This document shows positions 1 through 8,152 of a DNA stretch of 8,315 bases, in pieces (the stretch's first letter is position 1; each line of letters opens with the position of its first letter). The stretch is taken from NCBI GenBank assembly GCA_934219025.1, contig CAKQDG010000096.1:1-8315 (forward strand), given 5' to 3'. Under the pieces are notes generated by a model. The model saw only the letters and a program-made list of their open reading frames with translations. It made no database searches and was not told where the DNA came from. A program made the translations under genes and the position numbers. The DNA is from an uncultured Prevotella sp. Lineage in GTDB: Bacteria; Bacteroidota; Bacteroidia; Bacteroidales; Bacteroidaceae.

Positions 1-67
1 CTTCGTCTATCGGTTAGGACGAGAGATTTTCATTCTCTAAAGAGGAGTTCGACTCTCCTAGGGACTA
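1..67 (+). tRNA. tRNA-Glu (anticodon UUC), 5' end cut off by the window
   Basis: The cloverleaf can be drawn from the bases. The D arm begins at GTCT (5-8). The anticodon stem is AGAGA (22-26) with TCTCT (34-38), and its 7-base loop (27-33) carries TTC at 29-31. The T stem is AGGAG (43-47) with CTCCT (55-59), around the loop TTCGACT. The 3' acceptor strand AGGGACT is at 60-66 and the discriminator A is at 67. By comparison with standard tRNA-Glu numbering, the first five acceptor bases lie before position 1. CCA is not encoded. It delivers glutamate at GAA/GAG codons. The rpsT start codon is only 30 bases downstream, with no terminator between them, so co-transcription and processing from one precursor is likely. 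Confidence 0.93.
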
Positions 68-97
68 CAAATAAAAATAAAAAGGAATAATAACAAG

Positions 98-352
98 ATG
101 GCAAATCACAAATCATCAATCAAAAGAATCCGCCAGGATAAGAAAAAGAATTTGCACAACAGATATTATGCAAAGACTATGCGCAATGCAGTTCGCAAGT
201 TGCGCGCAATTACAGACAAGGAAGAGGCTGTGAAGTTGTACCCAAGCGTACAGAAGATTTTGGACAAGTTGGCTAAGACTAACTTGATTCACAAGAACAA
301 GGCTGCAAACATCAAGTCAAGCCTTGCTCAGCACATCAATAGCCTTGCATAA
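98..352 (+). CDS. rpsT: 30S ribosomal protein S20
   Basis: The 84-residue, very basic protein matches the usual length of S20. It begins [16 protein letters not shown], the characteristic S20 start, has the family's [15 protein letters not shown] segment (residues 21-35), and ends in the conserved helix [16 protein letters not shown] (65-80). S20 binds 16S rRNA early in 30S assembly. It is expected to be almost all alpha-helix, with its lysine and arginine residues contacting RNA. The start is the only sensible ATG. An AAAGGA stretch about 11 bases upstream could act as a weak ribosome binding site. The gene lies directly behind tRNA-Glu and is closed by a strong terminator. Confidence 0.97.
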   Translation: MANHKSSIKRIRQDKKKNLHNRYYAKTMRNAVRKLRAITDKEEAVKLYPSVQKILDKLAKTNLIHKNKAANIKSSLAQHINSLA

Positions 353-380
353 TACACTCTGTTATTAAACAAGTAAACAA

Positions 381-420
381 GACGCCGCAATCAAATAAGA
401 TTGCGGCGTCTTTGTTTTTA
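381..420 (+). terminator. Intrinsic terminator after rpsT
   Basis: A perfect 11-bp stem, GACGCCGCAAT (381-391) with ATTGCGGCGTC (400-410), closes an 8-base loop and is followed by the T-rich tract TTTGTTTTTA. It lies 28 bases after the rpsT stop codon, so it should end the tRNA-Glu/rpsT transcript and insulate gyrB from it. Confidence 0.92.
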
Positions 421-752
421 TACATTTGTCAGTACGGATATTCTTGCACTTTGTTTTGCATATTGTTGCACTTGTAATATGCCTGTTTTATACGCTTGAC
501 TCAAAGTTTTGCCATTGTTGCGAAATCAGCAAAGCAATGCTTCTCCTGGAGCAAAGCAATGCTTCTTCGGGAGCAAAGCAATGCTTCTCTCGGAATGAAG
601 CCATGCTTCTTTCAAGGAGAATTGAAGATTTGTGGCTGGCACATCATGTCGGAAGGCTCTGAAACAAAGCACTTTTGGAAAAACTTCGGGATGTAGGGAA
701 GGTAAAGATTCACTTTTAAGAAAAAAAGTTTCCTAATGTCAAGAAAAATGGT
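421..752. other. Gene-free stretch between rpsT and gyrB
   Basis: I see no convincing gene here. Two short overlapping frames on the + strand (about 426-662 and 496-696) read through the repeat array in different frames and resemble no family I know. The array unit of 22 bp is not a multiple of three, so it would not encode a regular peptide repeat. The stretch holds a TACATTTG box at 421-428 (a possible but unsupported promoter), the repeat array at 528-615, and an A/T-rich 6-bp hairpin, ACTTTT (712-717) with AAAAGT (724-729), just ahead of the gyrB promoter box. Confidence 0.6.
528..615. repeat. 22-bp tandem repeat with central dyad, 3 exact-core copies plus 1 diverged
   Basis: Four consecutive 22-bp units run 528-549, 550-571, 572-593 and 594-615. 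The first 17 bases, AGCAAAGCAATGCTTCT, are identical in units 1 to 3, and the last five vary (CCTGG, TCGGG, CTCGG). Unit 4 matches 13 of those 17 bases. Each of the first three units contains AAGCAATGCTT, a perfect inverted repeat with 5-bp arms around one central A, at 532-542, 554-564 and 576-586. Unit 4 keeps a degraded form at 598-608. Regular spacing near two DNA turns could place the dyads on one face of the helix. No function can be assigned from sequence alone. Confidence 0.9.
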
Positions 753-760
753 TATCTTTG
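753..760 (+). promoter_or_regulatory. Predicted gyrB promoter, Bacteroidetes -7 box
   Basis: TATCTTTG fits the Bacteroidetes consensus TAnnTTTG exactly and lies 23 bases before the gyrB ATG. The transcript would start near 765-768, leaving a leader of only about 16-19 bases. I see no clear TTG-type -33 element at the expected distance upstream. No Shine-Dalgarno sequence precedes the ATG, which is common in this phylum. Confidence 0.7.
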
Positions 761-768
761 CCCCTTGA

Positions 769-2757
<1,989 letters not shown>

Positions 2758-2803
2758 TGGCAGAGGGCTAACCAAACTTGCCCGGTTATCATAGTCGTCA
2801 GAT

Positions 2804-2903
2804 TACTCCGAGTGGTCCGGCCAGTCCGAGCCAGTCCGAGCCGTCCGAGCCGTCCGAGCCGTCCGAGCCGTCCGAGTAGTCCGAGTAGTCCGAGTAGTCC
2901 CTC
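2804..2903. repeat. 9-bp tandem repeat array with TCCGAG core
   Basis: About ten to eleven consecutive copies of a 9- or 10-bp unit sharing TCCGAG begin 47 bases after the gyrB stop. After two imperfect units there are two 10-bp copies of CCAGTCCGAG (2821-2840), four 9-bp copies of CCGTCCGAG (2841-2876), two of TAGTCCGAG (2877-2894) and a decayed last unit (2895-2903). The array lies in the 3' untranslated part of gyrB mRNA, before the hairpin at 2953-2989. The minus strand reads it as repeated Leu-Gly-Arg, which is a by-product of the 9-bp period and not evidence of a gene. Confidence 0.93.
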
Positions 2904-2952
2904 TTTAATTAAGGAAAAAACTCCAATAAAAACAACCAATAAAAGAATCCAA

Positions 2953-2995
2953 AGGGCACGATGAGGAAGAAAAATCCCCGTCGTGCCCTAATTTA
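2953..2995 (+). terminator. Hairpin probably ending the gyrB transcript
   Basis: A perfect 9-bp stem, AGGGCACGA (2953-2961) with TCGTGCCCT (2981-2989), closes a 19-base loop in which GGA (2965-2967) could also pair with TCC (2975-2977). The sequence after it, AATTTATTG, is only weakly U-rich, so it may be a poor intrinsic terminator or a 3'-end-stabilising hairpin. Its position between gyrB and the next promoter supports an mRNA 3'-end role. Confidence 0.6.
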
Positions 2996-3007
2996 TTGCC
3001 CAAACTA

Positions 3008-3038
3008 TTGCATAAATTAATGATTATTACTAACTTTG
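3008..3038 (+). promoter_or_regulatory. Predicted promoter of the rimP-nusA-infB operon
   Basis: TAACTTTG (3031-3038) matches the Bacteroidetes -7 consensus TAnnTTTG, and TTG at 3008-3010 fits the -33 element with a 20-base spacer. The start of transcription is expected near 3043-3046, which gives a leader of about 122-125 bases before the rimP ATG chosen here. It is the best-formed promoter in the window. Confidence 0.75.
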
Positions 3039-3051
3039 CAGCGTTCAGTGG

Positions 3052-3087
3052 AATGGGGAGCCCCGAAGGAGCTCCTCATTTTATTTT
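3052..3087 (+). promoter_or_regulatory. Leader hairpin with U-rich tail ahead of rimP (possible attenuator)
   Basis: AATGGGGAGC (3052-3061) pairs with GCTCCTCATT (3071-3080) over 10 bp with a single G-U pair. CC (3063-3064) with GG (3068-3069) could extend it around a GAA loop. TTTATTTT follows directly at 3081-3087 and beyond. The hairpin starts only about ten bases after the predicted transcription start, and no reading frame lies between. This arrangement could be an early transcription attenuator, a stabilising 5' stem or a protein-binding site. I do not assign it to a named RNA family. Confidence 0.6.
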
Positions 3088-3167
3088 AAATCCCCAGTCG
3101 GACAAATAATACAGGGATGACATTATTCTATATCCGGCAAAGGGACGACACAACTTATTTTATATTT

Positions 3168-3638
3168 ATGATAGACAAAAAAGTAGTTGAGAACCTGGTA
3201 AATCAATGGCTCGAAGGTAAAGACTATTTCCTTGTAGACATTGAAATTAGTCGCGACGACAGAATCGTAGTGGAAATCGATCATGCCGACGGAGTGTGGA
3301 TAGAAGATTGCGTGCAGCTCAGCCGCTTCATCGAAGACAACCTTAACCGTGACGAAGAAGACTATGAACTGGAAGTGGGCAGTGCAGGACTCGGACAGCC
3401 TTTCAAAGTAAAACAACAGTATCTGAACTTCGTCGGAAAAGAAGTGGAAGTGCTCGATGCCGAAGGAAAAAAATGGAAAGGCATCCTGAAACATGTGGAC
3501 GACAACGGCGACTTTGTGGTTACTACAAAGGAAAAAATAAAGAAAGAAGGAGCAAAACGCCCCGTGATTGAAGATGTGGACCACAACTTCAACATGAACA
3601 ACGTGAAATATACAAAATACCTAATAAGTTTCAAATAA
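3168..3638 (+). CDS. rimP: Ribosome maturation factor RimP
   Basis: This 156-residue protein helps mature the 30S subunit. The N-terminal domain (about 1-75) has WLEGKDYFLVDIEIS (14-28), VVEIDHADGVWIEDCVQLSRFIE (34-56) and the domain-boundary motif ELEVGSAGLGQPFK (67-80), the counterpart of the VSSPGLDRPL motif of other RimP proteins. The C-terminal SH3-like domain (about 85-156) ends KYTKYLISFK. I chose the ATG at 3168 because MIDKKVVENLV fits the family start. An in-frame ATG at 3117 would add 17 residues (MTLFYIRQRDDTTYFIF) that do not look like RimP. No Shine-Dalgarno sequence is seen. The stop is three bases before the nusA ATG, so translation is probably coupled. rimP-nusA-infB is a very widely conserved order. 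Confidence 0.93.
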   Translation: MIDKKVVENLVNQWLEGKDYFLVDIEISRDDRIVVEIDHADGVWIEDCVQLSRFIEDNLNRDEEDYELEVGSAGLGQPFKVKQQYLNFVGKEVEVLDAEGKKWKGILKHVDDNGDFVVTTKEKIKKEGAKRPVIEDVDHNFNMNNVKYTKYLISFK

Positions 3639-3641
3639 GCT

Positions 3642-4904
3642 ATGGCAGCAAGAAAAAATGAAGAAGAGACCGTAAGCATGGTCGACACCTTCCGTGAATT
3701 CAAAGAGACGAAAAACATCGACCGCACCACTCTTATGAGTGTGCTCGAGGAAAGCTTCCGCAACGTTATCGCAAAAATCTTCGGTAGCGACGAAAACTTC
3801 GACGTTATCGTAAACCCGGACAAGGGCGACTTTGAAATATACCGCAACCGAACAGTGGTTGCCGACGGCGTGGAACACGATGAAAACAAAGAAATAACCC
3901 TCACCGAGGCTCGCAAAATACAGCCCGACTACGAGGTTGGAGAGGACGTGAGCGAGAAAGTGGACTTTAGCAAGTTCGGACGTCGCGCCATCCTCACTCT
4001 GCGCCAGACTCTGGCATCAAAAGTGCTCGAACTCGAACACGACAGCCTTTACAACAAATACAAAGACCGTGTGGGACAGATTATCAGCGCCGAGGTCTAT
4101 CAGGTGTGGAAACGCGAAGTGCTCCTCGTTGATGACGAGAACAACGAACTCATCTTGCCAAAAGGTGAACAGATACCGCGCGACCAGTACCGCAAAGGCG
4201 AGGCCGTGAGAGCAGTCATCCTGAGAGTTGACAACGAGAACAACAACCCGAAGATAATCCTCAGCCGTACAAGTCCGGTGTTCCTGCAGAGACTGCTCGA
4301 ACAGGAAGTGCCAGAGATTAACGACGGACTCATCACCGTGCAGCGCATAGCTCGCATGCCGGGAGAAAGAGCTAAAATCGCCGTTGAAAGCTACGACGAA
4401 CGCATCGATCCGGTAGGAGCCTGCGTGGGAGTGAAGGGTAGTCGTGTACACGGCATCGTGAGAGAACTCTGCAACGAGAATATCGACGTAATCAACTATA
4501 CGTCAAACATCAAACTCTTCATCCAGCGTGCACTGAGCCCGGCAAAAGTGTCGAGCATCAACGTTGATGAAGAAAACCACAAGGCAGAGGTATACCTCAA
4601 GCCTGAGGAGGTGTCGCTCGCTATCGGACGCGGCGGAATGAACATCAAGCTTGCAAGTATGCTTACTGAATACACAATCGATGTGTTCCGCGAAGTGCAG
4701 GAAGGAGAGGAGGAAGAGGATATCTACCTCGACGAATTCTCCGACGAAATCGATCAGTGGGTTATCGACGCCATCAAGGGCATCGGACTCGATACGGCAA
4801 AGGCCGTGCTTAATGCTCCGCGTGAGATGCTCGTGGAGAAAGCCGACCTTGAGGAAGAGACTGTTGACCATGTACTCAACGTGTTGAGAGCAGAGTTCGA
4901 ATAA
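3642..4904 (+). CDS. nusA: Transcription termination/antitermination factor NusA
   Basis: This 420-residue protein binds RNA polymerase and nascent RNA and modulates pausing, termination and antitermination. The N-terminal polymerase-binding domain covers about 1-135 (LMSVLEESFRNVIAKIFG at 31-48; FGRRAILTLRQTLASKVLE at 112-130). An S1 domain follows (about 140-210, ending NPKIILSRTSP). KH1 (about 230-300) contains ACVGVKGSRVHGI, and KH2 (about 300-350) contains LAIGRGGMNIKLAS with the GRGG loop at 329-332. A short acidic linker (EGEEEED, 354-360) leads to a helix-hairpin-helix-like C-terminus (IDAIKGIGLDTAKAVLNAP). This resembles a single C-terminal repeat, not the two acidic repeats of E. 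coli NusA (495 residues). The ATG three bases after rimP fits the family N-terminus. In E. coli, NusA influences expression of its own operon, which makes the upstream leader hairpin relevant. Confidence 0.96.
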   Translation: MAARKNEEETVSMVDTFREFKETKNIDRTTLMSVLEESFRNVIAKIFGSDENFDVIVNPDKGDFEIYRNRTVVADGVEHDENKEITLTEARKIQPDYEVGEDVSEKVDFSKFGRRAILTLRQTLASKVLELEHDSLYNKYKDRVGQIISAEVYQVWKREVLLVDDENNELILPKGEQIPRDQYRKGEAVRAVILRVDNENNNPKIILSRTSPVFLQRLLEQEVPEINDGLITVQRIARMPGERAKIAVESYDERIDPVGACVGVKGSRVHGIVRELCNENIDVINYTSNIKLFIQRALSPAKVSSINVDEENHKAEVYLKPEEVSLAIGRGGMNIKLASMLTEYTIDVFREVQEGEEEEDIYLDEFSDEIDQWVIDAIKGIGLDTAKAVLNAPREMLVEKADLEEETVDHVLNVLRAEFE

Positions 4905-4959
4905 AGTTGAGAGTAGAGCTCCAATAAAAAAGAAAAGAAGAAGGGTTAAATAATAAAGT

Positions 4960-7833
4960 ATGAGCATCAGATTAAACAAAGCAATTAGTGAATTGAATAT
5001 AGGACTTCAAACGGCAGTTGATTTCCTGAAAAAAAGAAGTGAGCTGGGAGCCGCTCCCGAAGGACCGAACTCAAAGCTCACTGAAGGACAGTATAATGCC
5101 CTTGTGGAAGAATACAAAACGGATAAGGAAGAACGTTCACAGGCTGAAAAACTGTTCCAGAAACGTCCGAAGGAGAAGAAAAAGACTGACAAGAAAACTG
5201 AGCACAACAATGAGCCTCGTCAGCCTCAGAAATTCACTCCATTAGGAAAGATAGACCTCGACAGTCTGGGTAAGAAGTCATCAGTACAATCTGCTGCTTC
5301 TACTGCAAAACCCGACAACAACAAGGCTAAGGCTTCTGCCGTAAGCCAGCCAAGCGAAAATAAACCTGCGGTTCATAACACAGAAGCGAAAACTGTCGAC
5401 AAACCTGCAAATGGTGTGCAGCATGCTGCAAAACAAAACGTGAATGCTGAACCGAAAAAGCAACAGGAAAACAAACCGGCTGCCAACCACAACGAACCGC
5501 AGCGCCCGGCAAAGGTTGCTGAAACACAACCTGTTACAGCAGCAAAGGTTGAGGCACCACAGACTACACCTGAAACTCAAAACGAGAAAAAGGAAAGTCA
5601 GGAATCAAAGGTGTTTACGCTGAAAAGCGAGAAAAAACTCGCACCGAAGGTTAATGTGCTCGGAAAAATAGACCTCGACGCACTGAACCAAAGCACTCGC
5701 CCTAAAAAGAAAAGCAAGGAAGAGCGCCGAAAGGAGCGTGAGGAAAAAGCTCACAACGCAAATGGCAACGGAAACGGAGAGCGCAAGAAACGTCAGCGTA
5801 TTACAAAGGAAAAGGTTGATATCGCTGCTGCTGCAAAGCAAAACAACGGTGGACAGCAGGGACAGAAAAACGGCGGTGGAAGCAACAAAAAGAAAAACCG
5901 TAAGCGCGGCGGGCAGAAGCCGGCCGAGGTTAATGAAGAGGACGTAGCACGCCAGGTAAAGGAGACTCTTGCTCGTCTTACAAGCAAGGGACAGAACAAG
6001 AAAGGCGCAAAATACCGCAAGGAGAAGCGTGATGCAGCCCAGGAGCATCTGAAGGAGCAGCGCGCAGAGGAAAAGGCAGAGAGCAAAATCCTGAAACTTA
6101 CGGAGTTTGTTACCGTCAGCGAACTTGCCAACATGATGAACGTGTCTGTGAACCAGGTTATCGGAACATGTATGAGCGTCGGCATCATGGTGTCTATCAA
6201 CCAGCGTCTTGATGCAGAGACTATCAACCTCGTTGCCGAGGAGTTCGGATTCAAGACCGAATACGTAAGTGCAGAGGTTTCCGAGGCTATCAACGAGGAA
6301 CCTGATGATGAGAACGATCTCGTGCCGCGCGCTCCTATCGTAACGGTGATGGGACACGTAGACCACGGTAAGACTTCTCTGCTCGACCATATCCGCAATA
6401 CCAATGTCATCGCCGGCGAGGCTGGTGGTATCACTCAGCACATCGGTGCATACAACGTTACATTGCAGAACGGCAGACATATCACGTTCCTTGATACTCC
6501 GGGTCATGAGGCATTTACTGCCATGCGTGCCCGCGGTGCTCAGGTTACGGATATCGCCATCATCATCATCGCTGCCGACGACAGCGTGATGCCTACCACC
6601 AAGGAGGCTATCGCACATGCTCAGGCTGCCAACGTGCCGATGGTGTTTGCCATAAACAAGATTGATAAACCGGGTGCTAACCCCGACAAGATACGCGAGG
6701 ACCTTGCCAATATGAACCTCCTTGTAGAGGAGTGGGGCGGTAAGTATCAGTGCCAGGAGATTAGCGCAAAGAAGGGCGTCGGCGTTGAAGACCTTCTTGA
6801 GAAAGTTCTTCTTGAGGCTGATATGCTCGAACTGAAGGCTAATCCTAACCGTAAGGCTACGGGTAGCGTAATCGAGTCGTCGCTCGACAAGGGTAGAGGA
6901 TATGTATCTACTGTGCTTGTAAGCAACGGAACTCTTCGTGTTGGCGACAATGTTATCGCCGGTACAAGCTACGGACGTATCAAGGCTATGTTCAACGAGC
7001 GTAACCAGCGCATCGAGGAGGCTAAACCTTCTGAACCGGCTACTATCCTCGGACTGAACGGTGCTCCTACTGCAGGTGATGCTTTCCACGTGCTCGACTC
7101 TGAACAGGAAGCTCGCGACATCGCCAACAAGCGTCTGCAGCTGCAGCGTGAGCAGGGCTTGCGCACTCAGAAGCGCTTGACTCTCAGCGATATCAGCCAC
7201 CGTATCGCCCTTGGTTCATTCAAGGAACTTAACATCATCGTTAAGGGTGATACCGACGGTAGTATCGAGGCATTGAGCGACTCGTTCATCAAGCTCTCTA
7301 CCGAGAAGATTAAGGTGAACGTAATCTACAAGGCCGTAGGTCAGATTTCAGAGAGCGATGTTACTCTTGCCGATGCATCTGATGCCCTTATCGTAGGTTT
7401 CCAGGTGCGTCCTTCATCGGCAGCCCGCAAGCTTGCCGACCAGGAGGGTGTTGAAATCAACACATACTCTATCATCTACGACGCCATCGAGGATGTCAAG
7501 TCGGCAATGGAGGGTATGCTCGACAAGGTTGTCAAGGAAGTTGTTACCGGACAGGTTGAGGTTCGCGAGGTTTACAAGATATCTAAGGTCGGCACCGTTG
7601 CCGGAGCCTTCGTTACCGAGGGTAAGGTGCACCGCAGCGACAAGGCTCGTCTCGTTCGCGACGGCATTGTTGTCCACACCGGCGAAATCAACGCCCTGAA
7701 GCGTTTCAAGGACGACGTCAAGGAGGTTGGCGTAAACTTCGAGTGCGGTATCTCTCTCGTTAATTTCAACGACATCCAGGTGGGCGACGTTATCGAGACG
7801 TTCACCGAGATTGAGGTAAAACAGAAACTGTAA
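4960..7833 (+). CDS. infB: Translation initiation factor IF-2
   Basis: This 957-residue GTPase brings initiator fMet-tRNA to the 30S subunit and promotes 50S joining. It opens with a small IF2_N-type helical domain ([20 protein letters not shown]). Residues 60-375 are a long, low-complexity, probably disordered linker rich in Lys, Gln, Asn, Ala and Pro. A second IF2_N-type domain covers about 376-435. The G domain has G1 GHVDHGKT (465-472), G2 GGITQHIG (489-496), G3 DTPGH (512-516), G4 NKID (566-569) and G5 SAKKG (602-606), all intact. Domains II, III and the fMet-tRNA-binding C-terminal domain follow, with [19 protein letters not shown] (864-882) and [14 protein letters not shown] (911-924). 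The linker holds two copies of LGKIDLD (95-101 and 234-240). A 55-base gap after nusA has no terminator or TAnnTTTG box, so co-transcription is expected. AAGAAGGG upstream could be a weak ribosome binding site. Confidence 0.97.
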   Translation: MSIRLNKAISELNIGLQTAVDFLKKRSELGAAPEGPNSKLTEGQYNALVEEYKTDKEERSQAEKLFQKRPKEKKKTDKKTEHNNEPRQPQKFTPLGKIDLDSLGKKSSVQSAASTAKPDNNKAKASAVSQPSENKPAVHNTEAKTVDKPANGVQHAAKQNVNAEPKKQQENKPAANHNEPQRPAKVAETQPVTAAKVEAPQTTPETQNEKKESQESKVFTLKSEKKLAPKVNVLGKIDLDALNQSTRPKKKSKEERRKEREEKAHNANGNGNGERKKRQRITKEKVDIAAAAKQNNGGQQGQKNGGGSNKKKNRKRGGQKPAEVNEEDVARQVKETLARLTSKGQNKKGAKYRKEKRDAAQEHLKEQRAEEKAESKILKLTEFVTVSELANMMNVSVNQVIGTCMSVGIMVSINQRLDAETINLVAEEFGFKTEYVSAEVSEAINEEPDDENDLVPRAPIVTVMGHVDHGKTSLLDHIRNTNVIAGEAGGITQHIGAYNVTLQNGRHITFLDTPGHEAFTAMRARGAQVTDIAIIIIAADDSVMPTTKEAIAHAQAANVPMVFAINKIDKPGANPDKIREDLANMNLLVEEWGGKYQCQEISAKKGVGVEDLLEKVLLEADMLELKANPNRKATGSVIESSLDKGRGYVSTVLVSNGTLRVGDNVIAGTSYGRIKAMFNERNQRIEEAKPSEPATILGLNGAPTAGDAFHVLDSEQEARDIANKRLQLQREQGLRTQKRLTLSDISHRIALGSFKELNIIVKGDTDGSIEALSDSFIKLSTEKIKVNVIYKAVGQISESDVTLADASDALIVGFQVRPSSAARKLADQEGVEINTYSIIYDAIEDVKSAMEGMLDKVVKEVVTGQVEVREVYKISKVGTVAGAFVTEGKVHRSDKARLVRDGIVVHTGEINALKRFKDDVKEVGVNFECGISLVNFNDIQVGDVIETFTEIEVKQKL

Positions 7834-7855
7834 AGTGTAATAGATAAGTAACAGG

Positions 7856-7895
7856 AAGGCTCCAACCGGTAAAGTTCCGGTTGGAGCCTTTTTAT
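7856..7895 (+). terminator. Strong intrinsic terminator after infB
   Basis: A perfect 14-bp stem, AAGGCTCCAACCGG (7856-7869) with CCGGTTGGAGCCTT (7877-7890), has a 7-base loop TAAAGTT and runs into a T tract (TTTTT through 7893). It starts 22 bases after the infB stop codon and closes the rimP-nusA-infB operon, separating it from pnp. Confidence 0.95.
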
Positions 7896-7919
7896 CTTGC
7901 AAATCCGGAAAAATATTAA

Positions 7920-8054
7920 ACTTTGCCACCGTATATAAGTTCATACAAATATGAACATACTACGGGTGAACAGTGGCATCATTGGCAGTATAACGGTGCA
8001 GCACTTGTGCTTTATGGTAAAAATGGCGGCGGAATTCATAAAAAAAGAAAATAA
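7920..8054 (+). pseudogene. Protein-like open frame without ATG, possible gene remnant
   Basis: After a stop at 7917-7919, one frame stays open for 44 codons to TAA at 8052-8054. It has no ATG; TTG at 7923 is the only possible start near its beginning. It reads THR-like and unusually protein-like for an intergenic stretch: SYKYEHTTGEQWHHWQYNG, then AALVLYGKNGGGIHKKRK. The clustered Trp, His and Tyr followed by a Gly-rich turn and a basic tail look like the end of a real domain. I do not recognise the family. It could be the surviving 3' end of a lost gene, a very short protein started at TTG, or chance. An inverted repeat overlaps its first half, which may instead mean the bases are constrained as RNA or DNA. 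Confidence 0.3.
7927..7968. repeat. Imperfect inverted repeat upstream of pnp
   Basis: The core is a 7-bp stem, GTTCATA (7939-7945) with TATGAAC (7950-7956), around a CAAA loop. An outer pairing of CCGTA (7929-7933) with TACGG (7961-7965) is separated from the core by an internal loop, and CAC/GTG can extend it with a bulge. No U tract follows, so it is not a typical terminator. It could be an mRNA leader structure or a protein-binding site. Confidence 0.55.
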
Positions 8055-8089
8055 ATCGGGGCATTTTCTTTTTTTTATACTTTAATGAC

Positions 8090-8097
8090 TATATTTG
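8090..8097 (+). promoter_or_regulatory. Predicted pnp promoter, Bacteroidetes -7 box
   Basis: TATATTTG matches TAnnTTTG exactly and lies 55 bases before the pnp ATG. Transcription would start near 8102-8105, giving a leader of about 50 bases. The expected -33 zone is a T-rich run without a clear TTG. The leader contains a weak TTGT/ACAA hairpin (8128-8139) and a run of seven T at 8144-8150 just ahead of the start codon. Confidence 0.65.
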
Positions 8098-8152
8098 CAC
8101 GATTTATATAGCATTATATAACAGATGTTGTTAAAACAATAAGTTTTTTTAG

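Noticed and set aside
426..696. Two short overlapping + strand frames through the 22-bp repeat array
   Set aside because: The 22-bp unit shifts frame each copy, there is no recognisable domain, and neither start has translation signals. One begins at TTG.
3117..3167. Upstream in-frame ATG extending RimP by 17 residues
   Set aside because: The added residues do not match the RimP N-terminus, while MIDKKVVENLV at 3168 does. AGGG before the upstream ATG is too close to be a convincing ribosome binding site.
5605..7200. 531-codon open frame on the minus strand opposite infB
   Set aside because: It lies entirely within infB, reads as antisense low-complexity sequence, and resembles no family. 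infB on the + strand has all five G motifs, so the minus frame is a by-product of its codon usage.
7951..8085. 44-codon ATG frame between infB and pnp
   Set aside because: It has an ATG but reads as a non-specific mix ending in a poly-T-derived Phe run. The overlapping frame 7920-8054 is far more protein-like.
8128..8150. TTGT/ACAA hairpin plus seven T before pnp as a terminator or attenuator
   Set aside because: The stem is only four A/T-rich base pairs and sits against the start codon. A/T-rich leaders are normal in this phylum.
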